Assembly: GCA_937915865.1 (NCBI GenBank)
Contig: CALGIG010000071.1
Coordinates: forward strand, 49,904-113,903
Direction of reading: 5' to 3'
From: an uncultured Prolixibacteraceae bacterium
Lineage (GTDB): Bacteria; Bacteroidota; Bacteroidia; Bacteroidales; Prolixibacteraceae
Length of the DNA stretch: 64,000 bases
Position numbers and translations under genes: made by a program. Each line of letters starts with the position of its first letter. Positions within the stretch are counted from its first letter, which is position 1. Of the stretch, positions 43,659 through 52,384 are shown one piece after another. The notes under the pieces were generated by a model. It worked only from the letters and a program-made list of their open reading frames with translations. It was not told the origin of the DNA and did not search any database.

Positions 43659-45329
43659 TCAATTCATTGCAGTGACAAAATCGAGACCAAAAAAAATCAA
43701 GACTCGATAACAAACTGAATTTAAGCTTAATAACATTCCAAAACATGCCCTTGTTCTGGGCACCAAAGCGGATGTTTCGTCAATATTGACAAAACATCCG
43801 CTTTTATTTTGTTCCAAAACCCGCTTCAGTTGCGGGATTGCTGAGAAAAAAGTGTTCACTCTCGTGGTTCGATATTGATCGAATTCTCGATTATAGATAA
43901 TTCCTTCAGGAAATAGCAAACTTTGAAATACCTGCTTGCCATTAAAATCCAAATCATTCCACATTATCAACGGATTACAGCATACTTTAACAGCAAAGTC
44001 AATCACTTTTTTGAGGTTCGAGAAATATCCGTCACTCTTATTCAATTCCCGTTCAATCTCAAAACATTCCTTTTCATATTTGGGTCTGAATTTATCGTAA
44101 AGATTACGGTCAATCTCTCCAATGACAAATCTTTCCTCAATAGCCTCCAATTTCTTTTTAACCTCAGCCAAGTTACTTTTTAATACTCTGGTATCTTTAA
44201 AACTGGATGCAAAGAAAACATTCATTTGCTCCTCTAACTGAATTCTGACTATTTCAAACTCATCCTTTCCTATTTGAAAACATTTCAATAGGTCCCGAAA
44301 TAAATCATGCATTGCTTTCGCACTTCGGTTTACTTTGCATCCTTTGGTGCTGCATTTGTAATAATACAGTCCTTTCTTTTTGACTAAGTATCCTGTTAGA
44401 GGTTGTTTGCATTTATCACATTGAGTAAAAATTTTCAGAGGTAGGTTGTCATTTTCTTTGTCGTGCACAAAACCCTGACTTCTCTTTTCCTCCCTGATAT
44501 TGTGTACCGCCAAAAACAGTTCTTTTGAAACTAATGGTTCGTGCCTCCCTTCTATGACCTGACCAGGTATCATTTTACTCGTAAGAAGCCCACAATAAAA
44601 GGGATTTAAGAATATCTCATTCAGCCGTTTTTCGTTAATATTTAGTCCCTTGCGGAACAAATGTCTCGAAATTTCTGCATTAGAGAACTTCTTGTAAACT
44701 TTCAATTCAAACGCACTTTTCAATAGCTTTCCTTGTTCATTAACCACCAGATTACGCTGATTAGCCTTCCCTTTATTTAAATCCTTGTATCCAAATGGTA
44801 TTCGCCACACCCAATACCCATTCAAAAGATGTTCCTTCATTCCTGTAATTACCTTATCCCGCCTTAACTCATTGTCCATTTGCCCAAATAGGAACAATAT
44901 CTTCTGCTGAAAAGAACCTGCTGGGGTTCTCGGGTCAAGTTCCTGTGTTGCAGCCAAGGTCATAACCCCATATTTTTTTAATAGATCTTCTGCAATAGAA
45001 GCCCCGTTAATGCCAGAGCGTGAAAAACGTTCATACGAATAAACTATCACATAATTGATGTTCTTTGTACGTTTTACGAAGGTCAGCATCCGGTTAAACT
45101 CTTTCCTATCATCTGTTTTAGCAGACTCATAAGTTCCGCCAAAATATCCAACCACATTCAGGCCTCTTCGATCTGCATATATCTCGCAATGTTTCTTCTG
45201 TGATGCCAGACTGGTATTGTCTTCCTGTTCTGCTGACGATACTCGAGTATAAACAACCGCATTATTCCCCTCCTGAAATTGCTTTGGAGCCTGAGGAGCA
45301 AACTGTTTAAATAGGCTTAAATCACTCAT
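43659..45329 (-). CDS. Large serine recombinase (ICE integrase)
   Basis: A protein of about 556 residues. The N-terminal resolvase domain has VVYTRVSSAEQEDNTSLASQ with the catalytic Ser, then YERFSRSGINGASIAEDLLK. A recombinase domain follows (IPFGYKDLNKG, KRLNEIFLNPFYCGLLTSKM), with a zinc ribbon (CDKCKQPL ... YYKCSTKGCKV) and a coiled coil (about 390-470). The ATG at 45329 is preferred to a TTG at 45374. It should insert and excise the conjugative element. The last ~40 residues, after KRVLEQNKSGC, read through a strong hairpin (43766-43808) and look unlike the family. Confidence 0.9.
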   Translation of the reverse strand: MSDLSLFKQFAPQAPKQFQEGNNAVVYTRVSSAEQEDNTSLASQKKHCEIYADRRGLNVVGYFGGTYESAKTDDRKEFNRMLTFVKRTKNINYVIVYSYERFSRSGINGASIAEDLLKKYGVMTLAATQELDPRTPAGSFQQKILFLFGQMDNELRRDKVITGMKEHLLNGYWVWRIPFGYKDLNKGKANQRNLVVNEQGKLLKSAFELKVYKKFSNAEISRHLFRKGLNINEKRLNEIFLNPFYCGLLTSKMIPGQVIEGRHEPLVSKELFLAVHNIREEKRSQGFVHDKENDNLPLKIFTQCDKCKQPLTGYLVKKKGLYYYKCSTKGCKVNRSAKAMHDLFRDLLKCFQIGKDEFEIVRIQLEEQMNVFFASSFKDTRVLKSNLAEVKKKLEAIEERFVIGEIDRNLYDKFRPKYEKECFEIERELNKSDGYFSNLKKVIDFAVKVCCNPLIMWNDLDFNGKQVFQSLLFPEGIIYNREFDQYRTTRVNTFFSAIPQLKRVLEQNKSGCFVNIDETSALVPRTRACFGMLLSLNSVCYRVLIFFGLDFVTAMN

Positions 45330-45395
45330 TGCAATAATATATTGAGTTAAATCGAAGATAGAATTTTGCAACAAATTTTGAACCAGAATCTCGTG

Positions 45396-45581
45396 TTATT
45401 TCTTCAAAAAGAGGGCTTTCAAGATCAAAAGAGCAATGGTTTCTGCATCTTTAATAAGCTGTTCATAATCTTCAACAGACAAATCCTTGTATTTGGGAAC
45501 AAGACGTAGTTTTTCCAGGGGTATTCTACTTTTTACTCTTTCGGTTGCCTCTTCTATATTTTTGCTTTGCTTTTCCCCCAT
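45396..45581 (-). CDS. Small hypothetical ICE protein beside the recombinase
   Basis: A 61-residue protein, MGEKQSKNIEEATERVKSRI through LEKLRLVPKYKDLSVEDYEQ to LILKALFLKK, mostly helical. It lies 66 bases upstream of the recombinase on the same strand, a common place for small accessory proteins in such elements. An upstream TTG/ATG extension would add unrelated residues, so I use the ATG at 45581. The function is unknown; a role in excision control is possible. Confidence 0.55.
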   Translation of the reverse strand: MGEKQSKNIEEATERVKSRIPLEKLRLVPKYKDLSVEDYEQLIKDAETIALLILKALFLKK

Positions 45582-45769
45582 GGTATAATAAAGCTGAAAC
45601 CAGAAATATTGATTTTGTTGTTTTAGCTTTAACAAACCTATGGAATGTATTGATATATTGGAAAATAGAAGATAAACTGACTGAAAGTGGCTGTATTTGT
45701 CCGGATTCATATCTTAGACATTCAAAGAACAAGCAATGCATTTCTTTTTTCATAGAAATAAATTCAATG

Positions 45770-46335
45770 TTCCGATCCCTCCAGCCCCTTCATTCCGGTC
45801 TTTCGGTTCTCATTCTCTACATTCAGGAGCTTCCAGTTCCCGCGCAAGAGTAACTCCTTTATTTCGCTAATTCACCCTAAGCGGGTTGACCCGCTCATTC
45901 AATCGTTACACTTGCCTTGCTCACGCCATCAAGATTCTCAAATAAAGTTCCTGTGCTTCCGGTAACTTTATTACATATATTTTTCCGAACCCGTTCGGAA
46001 CATTTCTTCCATTCAGTAACCTTCAACACCGCGCACAAGAGTAAATGCTTCATTTCACTTCACTCGCCCTGCTTTCGGACAGACCTCGCTACTTTTCATT
46101 CTACATCCACACTTGTTTTTGCCACCGCCCAGGATTTTAGAAAACGTTTAATGACATTTTGCCCCATCCCTTCAGCCCCTTCTTTCCGGTCTTTCGTTCC
46201 TCTCTCCCTGCATTCAGGAGCTTTCGGTTCCCGCTCAAGAGTAACTCTTTCATTTCGCTAAATCACCCTAAACGGGTTGACTCGCTCATTCAATCGTTAC
46301 ACTTGCCTTTGCCTGCGCACCATTAAGATTTTTTG
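45770..46335. repeat. Three imperfect direct repeats, noncoding
   Basis: Copies at about 45776-45945 and 46165-46335 share the blocks CCGGTCTTTCG, CATTCAGGAGCTT, GCAAGAGTAACTC, TTCGCTAA and GGGTTGACCCGCTCATTCAA (or one-base variants) in the same order. A more diverged copy lies between them (about 45985-46140, with GCACAAGAGTAAATGC). Each unit is about 170 bp and contains no lasting frame. This could be a regulatory or replication-related region, or serve as a recombination substrate. Confidence 0.6.
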
Positions 46336-46859
46336 GAAAATGTCTCACTGCCCTTTTTGCAAAATGGGTTGCTAATCTCTCCGATCACCCATATAAAAGT
46401 TCTTCTTTCTCCATTGTACTTATTTAAAATCTGGCCTTTCCGTCTGGTGTTGCTGTTTTGATGACAAAGGTAAATCCGTGTTTTGAGGGTGAGCAAGTTC
46501 AAGCCTGCGGTTTTGCAGAAAATCTCCATGCTCCTTTGTCGGATAGTATTTTCTACAAAAAACCTGCATACCCAAACACGACCTTTTTCAGCCACCAAAA
46601 CAACAACGACCGACCCGATGGAAAGACGCATAACGTTAAACGAATCGGCGATGAAAAAGAAAAATGATAATAACAATTTTGAAAATGTCAGTAACGAACA
46701 ACAAAACTCACTCACCTCAAGAATCCGCATAGGGTTGGATGAGAATTTTGGATTAACTAGAAACGGAAAAAGGAATAAAGCCAGTGTTTTAGCGGGGTGT
46801 TGAGAGCTTAGGTATTACTTAATTATCATTATTTTTGAACTAATGAAAATTCTTGAATT
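46336..46859. other. Intergenic stretch before the GNAT gene
   Basis: Open frames exist here on both strands. The plus-strand frame reads VNPCFEGEQVQACGFAENLH and the minus-strand frame is Phe- and Ser-rich, but neither has a recognisable family and the reading strands conflict. I treat the stretch as noncoding or very degenerate. The immediate upstream of the GNAT start is AT-rich (about 46805-46859) and probably holds its promoter. Confidence 0.35.
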
Positions 46860-47573
46860 ATGAATTTGGATGTATTGTGTAGTCCTACATTACAACACCT
46901 CAATGAAATAAGGGAATGGCTCCAAAAGGAAGATCGTTCGTCCAATGAAGGTTTTTTCTGTCAAATAGATACGATTGAGAATTCATTTCGAAAAAACCGG
47001 ATCATAGTCATTACCAAAGATGATGTTGCGATTGGTTTTCTTACATTTTACTACTCTGACTACATTGTCAATATAGAAATTGCTGAGGTCAAACCTAGTG
47101 AGAGAAAAAAGGGAATTGGTAAATTATTATTACAACGTAGTTTTGACAAATTTATTAAAGATGGAGTGTTAGTTGCTCAATTATTTTGTGCTCCTGCGAG
47201 TTCTGAGAAAATATGGAAAAAAATGGGATTCAATAACTTTCCCAATAAAATAATTAAGGAATCAAGAATTTATTTGTATCACATATTGGTGGAAACAGCA
47301 GAATTTTATACTCAAGAGAACGAGACTGAGCTGATAGAATTATGGGATTTTGAAGATTATAAGAATGAGCATCTCCCGAAATGGAGATGGGAGGTGAAAC
47401 GTAAAGAAAAGTCGAATAATTTGATTAAACCAATAATTTACCCATGCTCAGATGAATGGTCTGTAGCTCATAAGATTGGCTCAGAAATAAGTGAAAAAAG
47501 AATAATGAAATATTTTGACAAGAAGAAACATGATGGAGGATATTTTTTGATTGTCACTGAACTTGAAACATAA
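46860..47573 (+). CDS. GNAT-family N-acetyltransferase, ICE cargo
   Basis: A 237-residue protein. Residues 1-140 form a GNAT acetyltransferase domain: IVITKDDVAIGFLTFYYSDY, then the acetyl-CoA-binding VKPSERKKGIGKLLLQRSFD and VAQLFCAPASSEKIWKKMGF. A further ~95 residues (LIELWDFEDYKNEHLPKWRW to YFLIVTELET) form an uncommon C-terminal extension. It is much richer in A+T than the tra genes and stands on the opposite strand, so it looks like acquired cargo. The substrate is unknown; small molecules, drugs or a protein terminus are all possible. Confidence 0.8.
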   Translation: MNLDVLCSPTLQHLNEIREWLQKEDRSSNEGFFCQIDTIENSFRKNRIIVITKDDVAIGFLTFYYSDYIVNIEIAEVKPSERKKGIGKLLLQRSFDKFIKDGVLVAQLFCAPASSEKIWKKMGFNNFPNKIIKESRIYLYHILVETAEFYTQENETELIELWDFEDYKNEHLPKWRWEVKRKEKSNNLIKPIIYPCSDEWSVAHKIGSEISEKRIMKYFDKKKHDGGYFLIVTELET

Positions 47574-47595
47574 AAGGCAACACTAAGCTGCCTTT
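47573..47595 (+). terminator. Hairpin after GNAT gene
   Basis: A 7-bp stem AAAGGCA/TGCCTTT with a 9-base loop starts at the stop codon of the GNAT gene and lies between it and the convergent traN. There is no long T-run, so termination strength is uncertain. Confidence 0.5.
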
Positions 47596-47633
47596 CATGT
47601 TTCCCTTTGAATACAATACAAGAATAGAAACTA

Positions 47634-48515
47634 TCACAATCGTTCAATTGTCCGCGCGTTTACCAAATCTCCATTTTTGACAATAAACCGCTGATGCCTA
47701 CCACCGTTCTTTTCGAATAGTTCAACAACCAGTAGTTTTTTATCAGGAATGGTAAATTTTGGAAATGCAAAAACAGTGCCTTCAGATTCCTTTCCTTTTA
47801 CTGAAGTCAGGTAATTGTAAGCCCGAACTGGTTCGATGATGGTTTCCTGAATTGCCGTACGTTTGACTACCTTTTTATCGACAATTTTGAACACGAGAAA
47901 GTCAACATCGAAAGGAATATCAGAGGTGTTTTTGATTTCAGTGTGAAAGAATAGCAGATCGCTATAACAGAAAATACCTCGGAGCGAAAACTCAATCCCA
48001 AACTGGTTACTTTCCCTAAGTTTGTTCTTCTTTCTGCTGGTTTTGTAAATTTTCTCCATAACCATTTGAACGGTCTTTGGGGACTCATTGCCTAATTCAG
48101 AAAGATGTATCTGCATCGAATTTTCAGGCAGATTGCCTGACTTTTCTGGATGAAGAAAATCGTTCATTTCAATATTCAGCTTTTCTGGATTGTCCGAATA
48201 GCTCACAATGAAAGAATAGAAACTGCCTTCATTAGTAATTACCGAGAAATTGGTCTCTTCTTTAAAACCTTTTACGGCTGCTTTAACCCTGACTACATTT
48301 TCAGCACCTTCAGCTTTTCCGGCAATGATATTGGGTGAGCCCAAATCAATGTAGGCAATTCCTGATGGAAAAATCAGGTGAACAGTTTTATCATAGGTTA
48401 CGTCCAGACAATAAGAGGAAATTACATTGTTTTCTGGGATAACTTTGGTGTGATCATTTTGTGCAGAAAGAGTGAGCGTTGATATAAAAAGTATGACGAA
48501 AATTATAGGTTTCAT
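47634..48515 (-). CDS. traN: Conjugative transposon protein TraN
   Basis: A 293-residue exported protein (signal FVILFISTLTLSA) with DUF4138-type sequence: YCLDVTYDKTVHLIFPSGIA, YIDLGSPNIIAGKAEGAENV, VRVKAAVKGF, and a C-terminal beta-rich domain. TraN is part of the outer-membrane core of the Bacteroidota conjugation machine, analogous to VirB9. It is the last tra gene in transcription order seen here, 32 bases after traM. traO, P and Q do not follow. Confidence 0.9.
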   Translation of the reverse strand: MKPIIFVILFISTLTLSAQNDHTKVIPENNVISSYCLDVTYDKTVHLIFPSGIAYIDLGSPNIIAGKAEGAENVVRVKAAVKGFKEETNFSVITNEGSFYSFIVSYSDNPEKLNIEMNDFLHPEKSGNLPENSMQIHLSELGNESPKTVQMVMEKIYKTSRKKNKLRESNQFGIEFSLRGIFCYSDLLFFHTEIKNTSDIPFDVDFLVFKIVDKKVVKRTAIQETIIEPVRAYNYLTSVKGKESEGTVFAFPKFTIPDKKLLVVELFEKNGGRHQRFIVKNGDLVNARTIERL

Positions 48516-48547
48516 TTTGATGATTTTTAAGATTAAACAATTGAATT

Positions 48548-49846
48548 TTAATTGGATGGCATCAATAGCAAGCGGTGCCCGGATTTTAGGGTTACTTTGG
48601 CTGTCCGCAGCTTCTTTGAGATATACTGCGATGTTCCCTGGATGAGGCTTCGCCCGACATCGGCGGCCAGTTGTTGACCAGCAGTTGTACCCTGCGTAAT
48701 GCTGATGCTTGTTCCGGCATCGCGCCCCATGGAAGCTGTGATTTCCTTTAGTGTTGTTGTTTCCACAGAGCCGGGAATAAACAAACCCTGCTGCCCGTCA
48801 ACATCAAAAGCAATTAATTGAACCGGCAGGATAGTACCACTATTTTCCAGCGATTGCACAACGATTTGGAGTCGTTCGCCCTGAATCTGAGCTATTCCGG
48901 TTATCAACGAATTCACGGGAAGTTCCATTTCTCCGGTTTCCACCGGTTCGAGGAGGCGAAGTTTTACATTTTGTCCGTTAACCAGCGTTTGGGTACTATT
49001 CACACAAGCCCAAATCGTATTCCGGTCTTTCTGTTTGCTTTCATTTCCTCCGGTTATAAATGAGAGATTTCGGGGTTGAGAAACCTGACTGACAAACGCA
49101 GAATCACTGATATGCTGTTTCAATGACGAAACTGTATGATCAGATACTGTCTTAACTGCTTTGGATACTACCTGTTGTTTTGTCTTTCCAACTGGTAACG
49201 AAGTTTTTGTTTCTGAAACTTCTTTTGTTGTTTGCGAATTGGATGGCTCCGGCAAATATTTGGATGCCAGTTGATACGACTTCTCCATCAGCTTTAGCTG
49301 TTCAGACATCCGGTCTGGCTGTTCTTGATGAGCAAGCTGATTTTTTAAGTCTTCGACTTCCTTTTTCAGCTTTTCTGTTTCGGAATCTTCCTTCGGTTTT
49401 TCGTAAAAATCACCGAGTGTTTGATTTATCCCTTGGTACGCAGATGCCGAATGCTGCATTGCTTTTGCGGGCTGTTTTGTGCCAGAATACTTTTCAGCAA
49501 ATGTTCGCTTATCTGATTTATTATCACTAATCGATAAATCAAACTTTGCGGGCTCATGCTTCCCGACAATAGCCGAGAACTGGTCCAGCGAACGAACGGG
49601 CTTCTCTTCCAAAAGTTTTTCCTGTTCAAAAGCGCTGATTTTGTCTTTTATCAGCTTGCTTTCCCTGGGCATCGGCAGTTCTGTATTTAAACCCGTTGCC
49701 CCCTTCGCTTCAATACTTTTTTCGGAAGGCCTGAAAATAAGCCAGAGGCTTGCGCCACAAACCGCGAACATCAATGCAAAAACAGCATACTTTTTTAGCT
49801 GTTGCTTATGCTGCGGTTTCAGTAGAGTTTTATTGTTTTTGTCCAT
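48548..49846 (-). CDS. traM: Conjugative transposon protein TraM
   Basis: A 432-residue protein with a membrane span near the N-terminus (YAVFALMFAVCGASLWLIF), a long charged and helical middle region including SETEKLKKEVEDLKNQLA, and a C-terminal VirB10-like beta-barrel domain: TIWACVNSTQTLVNGQNVKL, RLLEPVETGEMELPVNSLIT and VDGQQGLFIPGSVE. It bridges the inner and outer membranes in the transfer channel. The start overlaps the traL stop by 17 bases. Confidence 0.92.
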   Translation of the reverse strand: MDKNNKTLLKPQHKQQLKKYAVFALMFAVCGASLWLIFRPSEKSIEAKGATGLNTELPMPRESKLIKDKISAFEQEKLLEEKPVRSLDQFSAIVGKHEPAKFDLSISDNKSDKRTFAEKYSGTKQPAKAMQHSASAYQGINQTLGDFYEKPKEDSETEKLKKEVEDLKNQLAHQEQPDRMSEQLKLMEKSYQLASKYLPEPSNSQTTKEVSETKTSLPVGKTKQQVVSKAVKTVSDHTVSSLKQHISDSAFVSQVSQPRNLSFITGGNESKQKDRNTIWACVNSTQTLVNGQNVKLRLLEPVETGEMELPVNSLITGIAQIQGERLQIVVQSLENSGTILPVQLIAFDVDGQQGLFIPGSVETTTLKEITASMGRDAGTSISITQGTTAGQQLAADVGRSLIQGTSQYISKKLRTAKVTLKSGHRLLLMPSN

Positions 49847-50093
49847 GAATCACATCTTTAAGTTTTTGAATTAAACTGTCCTGCGGTAAATCAAGCGATT
49901 TGATATGCTTGATTTCAGGCACTTTCCGTACCTGATTAGTGAAGGAATCCCAAAGCATGACTGAAAAAACCGTAATAAAAAGAAAGCATAGTCCGAACAC
50001 AACAGGTTTGCGTTTCTTTTGCGGAATCCGTTCACATGCTTTTCGGATGGTATTATCCAGCGCCTGGCTGGTTTTGTTGATTTTTTCGCTCAT
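49830..50093 (-). CDS. traL: Conjugative transposon protein TraL (small)
   Basis: An 87-residue protein with one membrane span (PVVFGLCFLFITVFSVMLW, about 30-48) and a basic N-terminus (IRKACERIPQKKRK). Size, topology and its place between traK and traM identify it as TraL; the sequence itself is little conserved. It probably assists assembly of the inner-membrane transfer complex. Confidence 0.8.
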   Translation of the reverse strand: MSEKINKTSQALDNTIRKACERIPQKKRKPVVFGLCFLFITVFSVMLWDSFTNQVRKVPEIKHIKSLDLPQDSLIQKLKDVIHGQKQ

Positions 50094-50095
50094 GG

Positions 50096-50719
50096 CTACC
50101 GGTTGATGGTTTGAATGTCCCTGTTCTCCTTCACAGTAAAATTCTCAATCGTGAAGCCATGCGGATTGTTATCACTTCGCACTGAATTAATCAGGTCGCA
50201 GGTGGTAACCAGGCTCCGCTCTGTAATGTTGCTTTCGCGGATGATAACCTGCCTGGCATAAGTAGATGCCAGATAAGGATAATTTCGAAAGTCAACCACA
50301 ACACTATCGACCTGAAGGGTTTGATTGATATTCCCCGAGATAATCCGGTTGAAATACCCTTTTTCTACTAAATCCTTGTAGTAGGTATAAACGCTTTTGT
50401 CTGCCAGGAACATCGCCCGGTTGATGTTGGATTCAATAGCGTTTTTATCTGGCGAAAGCGTGAAAAACAATTCATGAAAACGCCGGATATGTTCCCGTGC
50501 CTCCACCGGGCGGTTCTGCGACAATTCCTGTGAAAGGGCAAGAATTAAGGATTTCCCTTTGTCCAGAACATAGATTTTCTGCCGTTGCTTTTCGGCGAAC
50601 CGATAGGCGCTGAAAACCGAATAGCCGGTAATGCCTGCACACAGAATGACAAAAACAATCCCGAAAAAGCGAATCTGCCTGAAACTCGTTTCGATATTTT
50701 TTAATGATTTAAATTCCAT
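50096..50719 (-). CDS. traK: Conjugative transposon protein TraK
   Basis: A 207-residue VirB8-like protein. It has a cytosolic start (MEFKSLKNIETSFRQIRFFG), one membrane span (IVFVILCAGITGYSVFSAY) and a periplasmic domain with HIRRFHELFFTLSPDKNAIE, NINRAMFLAD and the end LINSVRSDNNPHGFTIENF, all characteristic of TraK. It nucleates the inner-membrane conjugation complex. It lies 2 bases from traL. Confidence 0.94.
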   Translation of the reverse strand: MEFKSLKNIETSFRQIRFFGIVFVILCAGITGYSVFSAYRFAEKQRQKIYVLDKGKSLILALSQELSQNRPVEAREHIRRFHELFFTLSPDKNAIESNINRAMFLADKSVYTYYKDLVEKGYFNRIISGNINQTLQVDSVVVDFRNYPYLASTYARQVIIRESNITERSLVTTCDLINSVRSDNNPHGFTIENFTVKENRDIQTINR

Positions 50720-50732
50720 AGTTGTTTCCTTT

Positions 50733-51734
50733 TTATTTCTTTAAAAGTTTCCCTGAGATATTCCCGGCTGAAGCACCGGCCACACCCGCGGCCACAGAAC
50801 CTGCCTGGCTTGCCGACGAACTTACGTTCTTCCCGTAATTGCCCATTCCTCCGGCCATGATAATCCAGTTGGCCACCGTTGGGATGGTGAAATACCCAAT
50901 AATGCCGATAACCATAAACACGATATACACCCCGTTGGAGGCATCTACGGAATAGCTCGGATCTGCCTGAAGCTTGTCAATATCATTCTGTAACATCAGC
51001 ACCTGAATCCGGGCCAGGATGGAACTGAACAGGTCGGAAACCGGGAGCCAGAGATAAACCGAGACATACCGCGAGAACCATTGTGTCATGGTGGATTGGA
51101 ATCCGTCATAAACACTGATGGCAAAGGCAATGGGGCCAAGAATGGAAAGCACAATCAGGAAGAACGTGCGGATGGTATCAATAACCAAAGCAGCAGCCTG
51201 AAACAGCAATTCCAGAATCTCCCGGAAGAAATCACGGATGCTCCGTTTCATGTTGTACATGCCCCGCTCAATGTACATTCCCGACATGGTAGCCAAATCG
51301 GAAGGGCTCCAGCCCAGTTCATCCAGCTTTTTGTCGAACTCTTCATCGCTCACCAGAAAGGCTGTTTCCGGGTTTCGTTTCATGGCCTCGGTTTCCAGTT
51401 GCTCCTTTAAGTCACGGTATTTTTGCATGTCAAAAGTCTGCGACTGGAGCATCTGGTTGGTTCCTTTTACCACCGGGCTTAGCACCATGTTGATTGTCCC
51501 CAAAACAATAGAAGGAAAGAACATGATGCAAAAGCCAATGGCAAAAGGGCGCAAAAGTGGATAAACGTCAATCGGTTCAGTCCGGGCAAGCGACTGCCAA
51601 ACGCGGCTAGCCACAAATAGCAGCGCTCCCAGACCGGCTATCCCTTTTGCCACCCCAGCCATTTCGCTGCATAAAGGCATCATCTCCACATACAGGCTGC
51701 GGAGAATCTGATGTAGGTTATCGAAATCCATCAC
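50733..51734 (-). CDS. traJ: Conjugative transposon protein TraJ
   Basis: A 333-residue polytopic inner-membrane protein of the VirB6 type, with about six hydrophobic segments, for example FAIGFCIMFFPSIVLGTINM and TIRTFFLIVLSILGPIAFAI. WFSRYVSVYLWLPVSDLFSS and GYFTIPTVANWIIMAGGMGN are typical of TraJ. The C-terminus is Ala/Gly/Ser-rich. Its start overlaps the traI stop by 4 bases. Confidence 0.93.
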   Translation of the reverse strand: MMDFDNLHQILRSLYVEMMPLCSEMAGVAKGIAGLGALLFVASRVWQSLARTEPIDVYPLLRPFAIGFCIMFFPSIVLGTINMVLSPVVKGTNQMLQSQTFDMQKYRDLKEQLETEAMKRNPETAFLVSDEEFDKKLDELGWSPSDLATMSGMYIERGMYNMKRSIRDFFREILELLFQAAALVIDTIRTFFLIVLSILGPIAFAISVYDGFQSTMTQWFSRYVSVYLWLPVSDLFSSILARIQVLMLQNDIDKLQADPSYSVDASNGVYIVFMVIGIIGYFTIPTVANWIIMAGGMGNYGKNVSSSASQAGSVAAGVAGASAGNISGKLLKK

Positions 51735-52360
51735 CAGTACCTTTCGTCAGCATTGCCATATAGTGCCAGCATCCGCTGTGCATCGCCTTTTCGTTGAGCT
51801 CTCAGGTAAGAAACGGAAAGGTTCTTGTTGGTATAGTAGCGCACCAGGTTCCTGTAACGCTGAACAGATGTATAAACGCCGTCAATGACATCCAGACGTT
51901 CCTTATCGGTCATTGAAAGCGAACTGGCATTAACAATCCCTTTCAGGTCGAGCAACAGGTTGCTGCTTTCTTCCAGTAGTTTGGTATAGCCAAAAGCAAT
52001 GGCTCCCAATTCTTCCAGTGAGAAGTTTTCATCCTGAATCATCAATTGATAGGAATTGATGTAGATATCCGCAATCTCGCCAACCATCAGGATGGTTTCC
52101 TGAACTTTACGGGCATCCTTTACCAGGTTGTTCACGGCTTTTAAAGCATCGTAATATTCCTTACCTTGCTCATACACCTTTTTTACTTCCTGAAAATTCT
52201 TGATCACGTTGGAAACCGTGTTTGATGTTTGTACAATTTCGTTGGCGGTATTGACAATACTTTGGACAAGGTTAACCGGGTCGGTCACCACAAATTGCGC
52301 TCTCAGGTTCAATGTACCGAGCATAACGAGCAGCCCGGCTATAAATAGTATTGTTTTCAT
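51731..52360 (-). CDS. traI: Conjugative transposon TraI (DUF4141)
   Basis: A 209-residue exported protein with a signal (ILFIAGLLVMLGTLNLRAQF) and a helical VirB5-like body: DPVNLVQSIVNTANEIVQTS, VSNVIKNFQEVKKVYEQGKE and YYDALKAVNNLVKDARKVQE. This is DUF4141, annotated TraI in CTnDOT-type systems. It follows traG directly, so the traH slot is missing, a variation seen in many non-Bacteroides elements. Confidence 0.9.
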   Translation of the reverse strand: MKTILFIAGLLVMLGTLNLRAQFVVTDPVNLVQSIVNTANEIVQTSNTVSNVIKNFQEVKKVYEQGKEYYDALKAVNNLVKDARKVQETILMVGEIADIYINSYQLMIQDENFSLEELGAIAFGYTKLLEESSNLLLDLKGIVNASSLSMTDKERLDVIDGVYTSVQRYRNLVRYYTNKNLSVSYLRAQRKGDAQRMLALYGNADERYW

Positions 52361-52384
52361 GTTACTAATTTTGAATGTGAATGA

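Noticed and set aside
45770..46335. CRISPR-like array
   Set aside because: Only three long, irregular units with internal divergence; no short constant repeat, no unique spacers and no cas genes.
46323..46730. Minus-strand 135-codon open frame as a gene
   Set aside because: It conflicts with open frames on the other strand, starts within a repeat, is Phe/Ser-rich with no family likeness and has no plausible start context.
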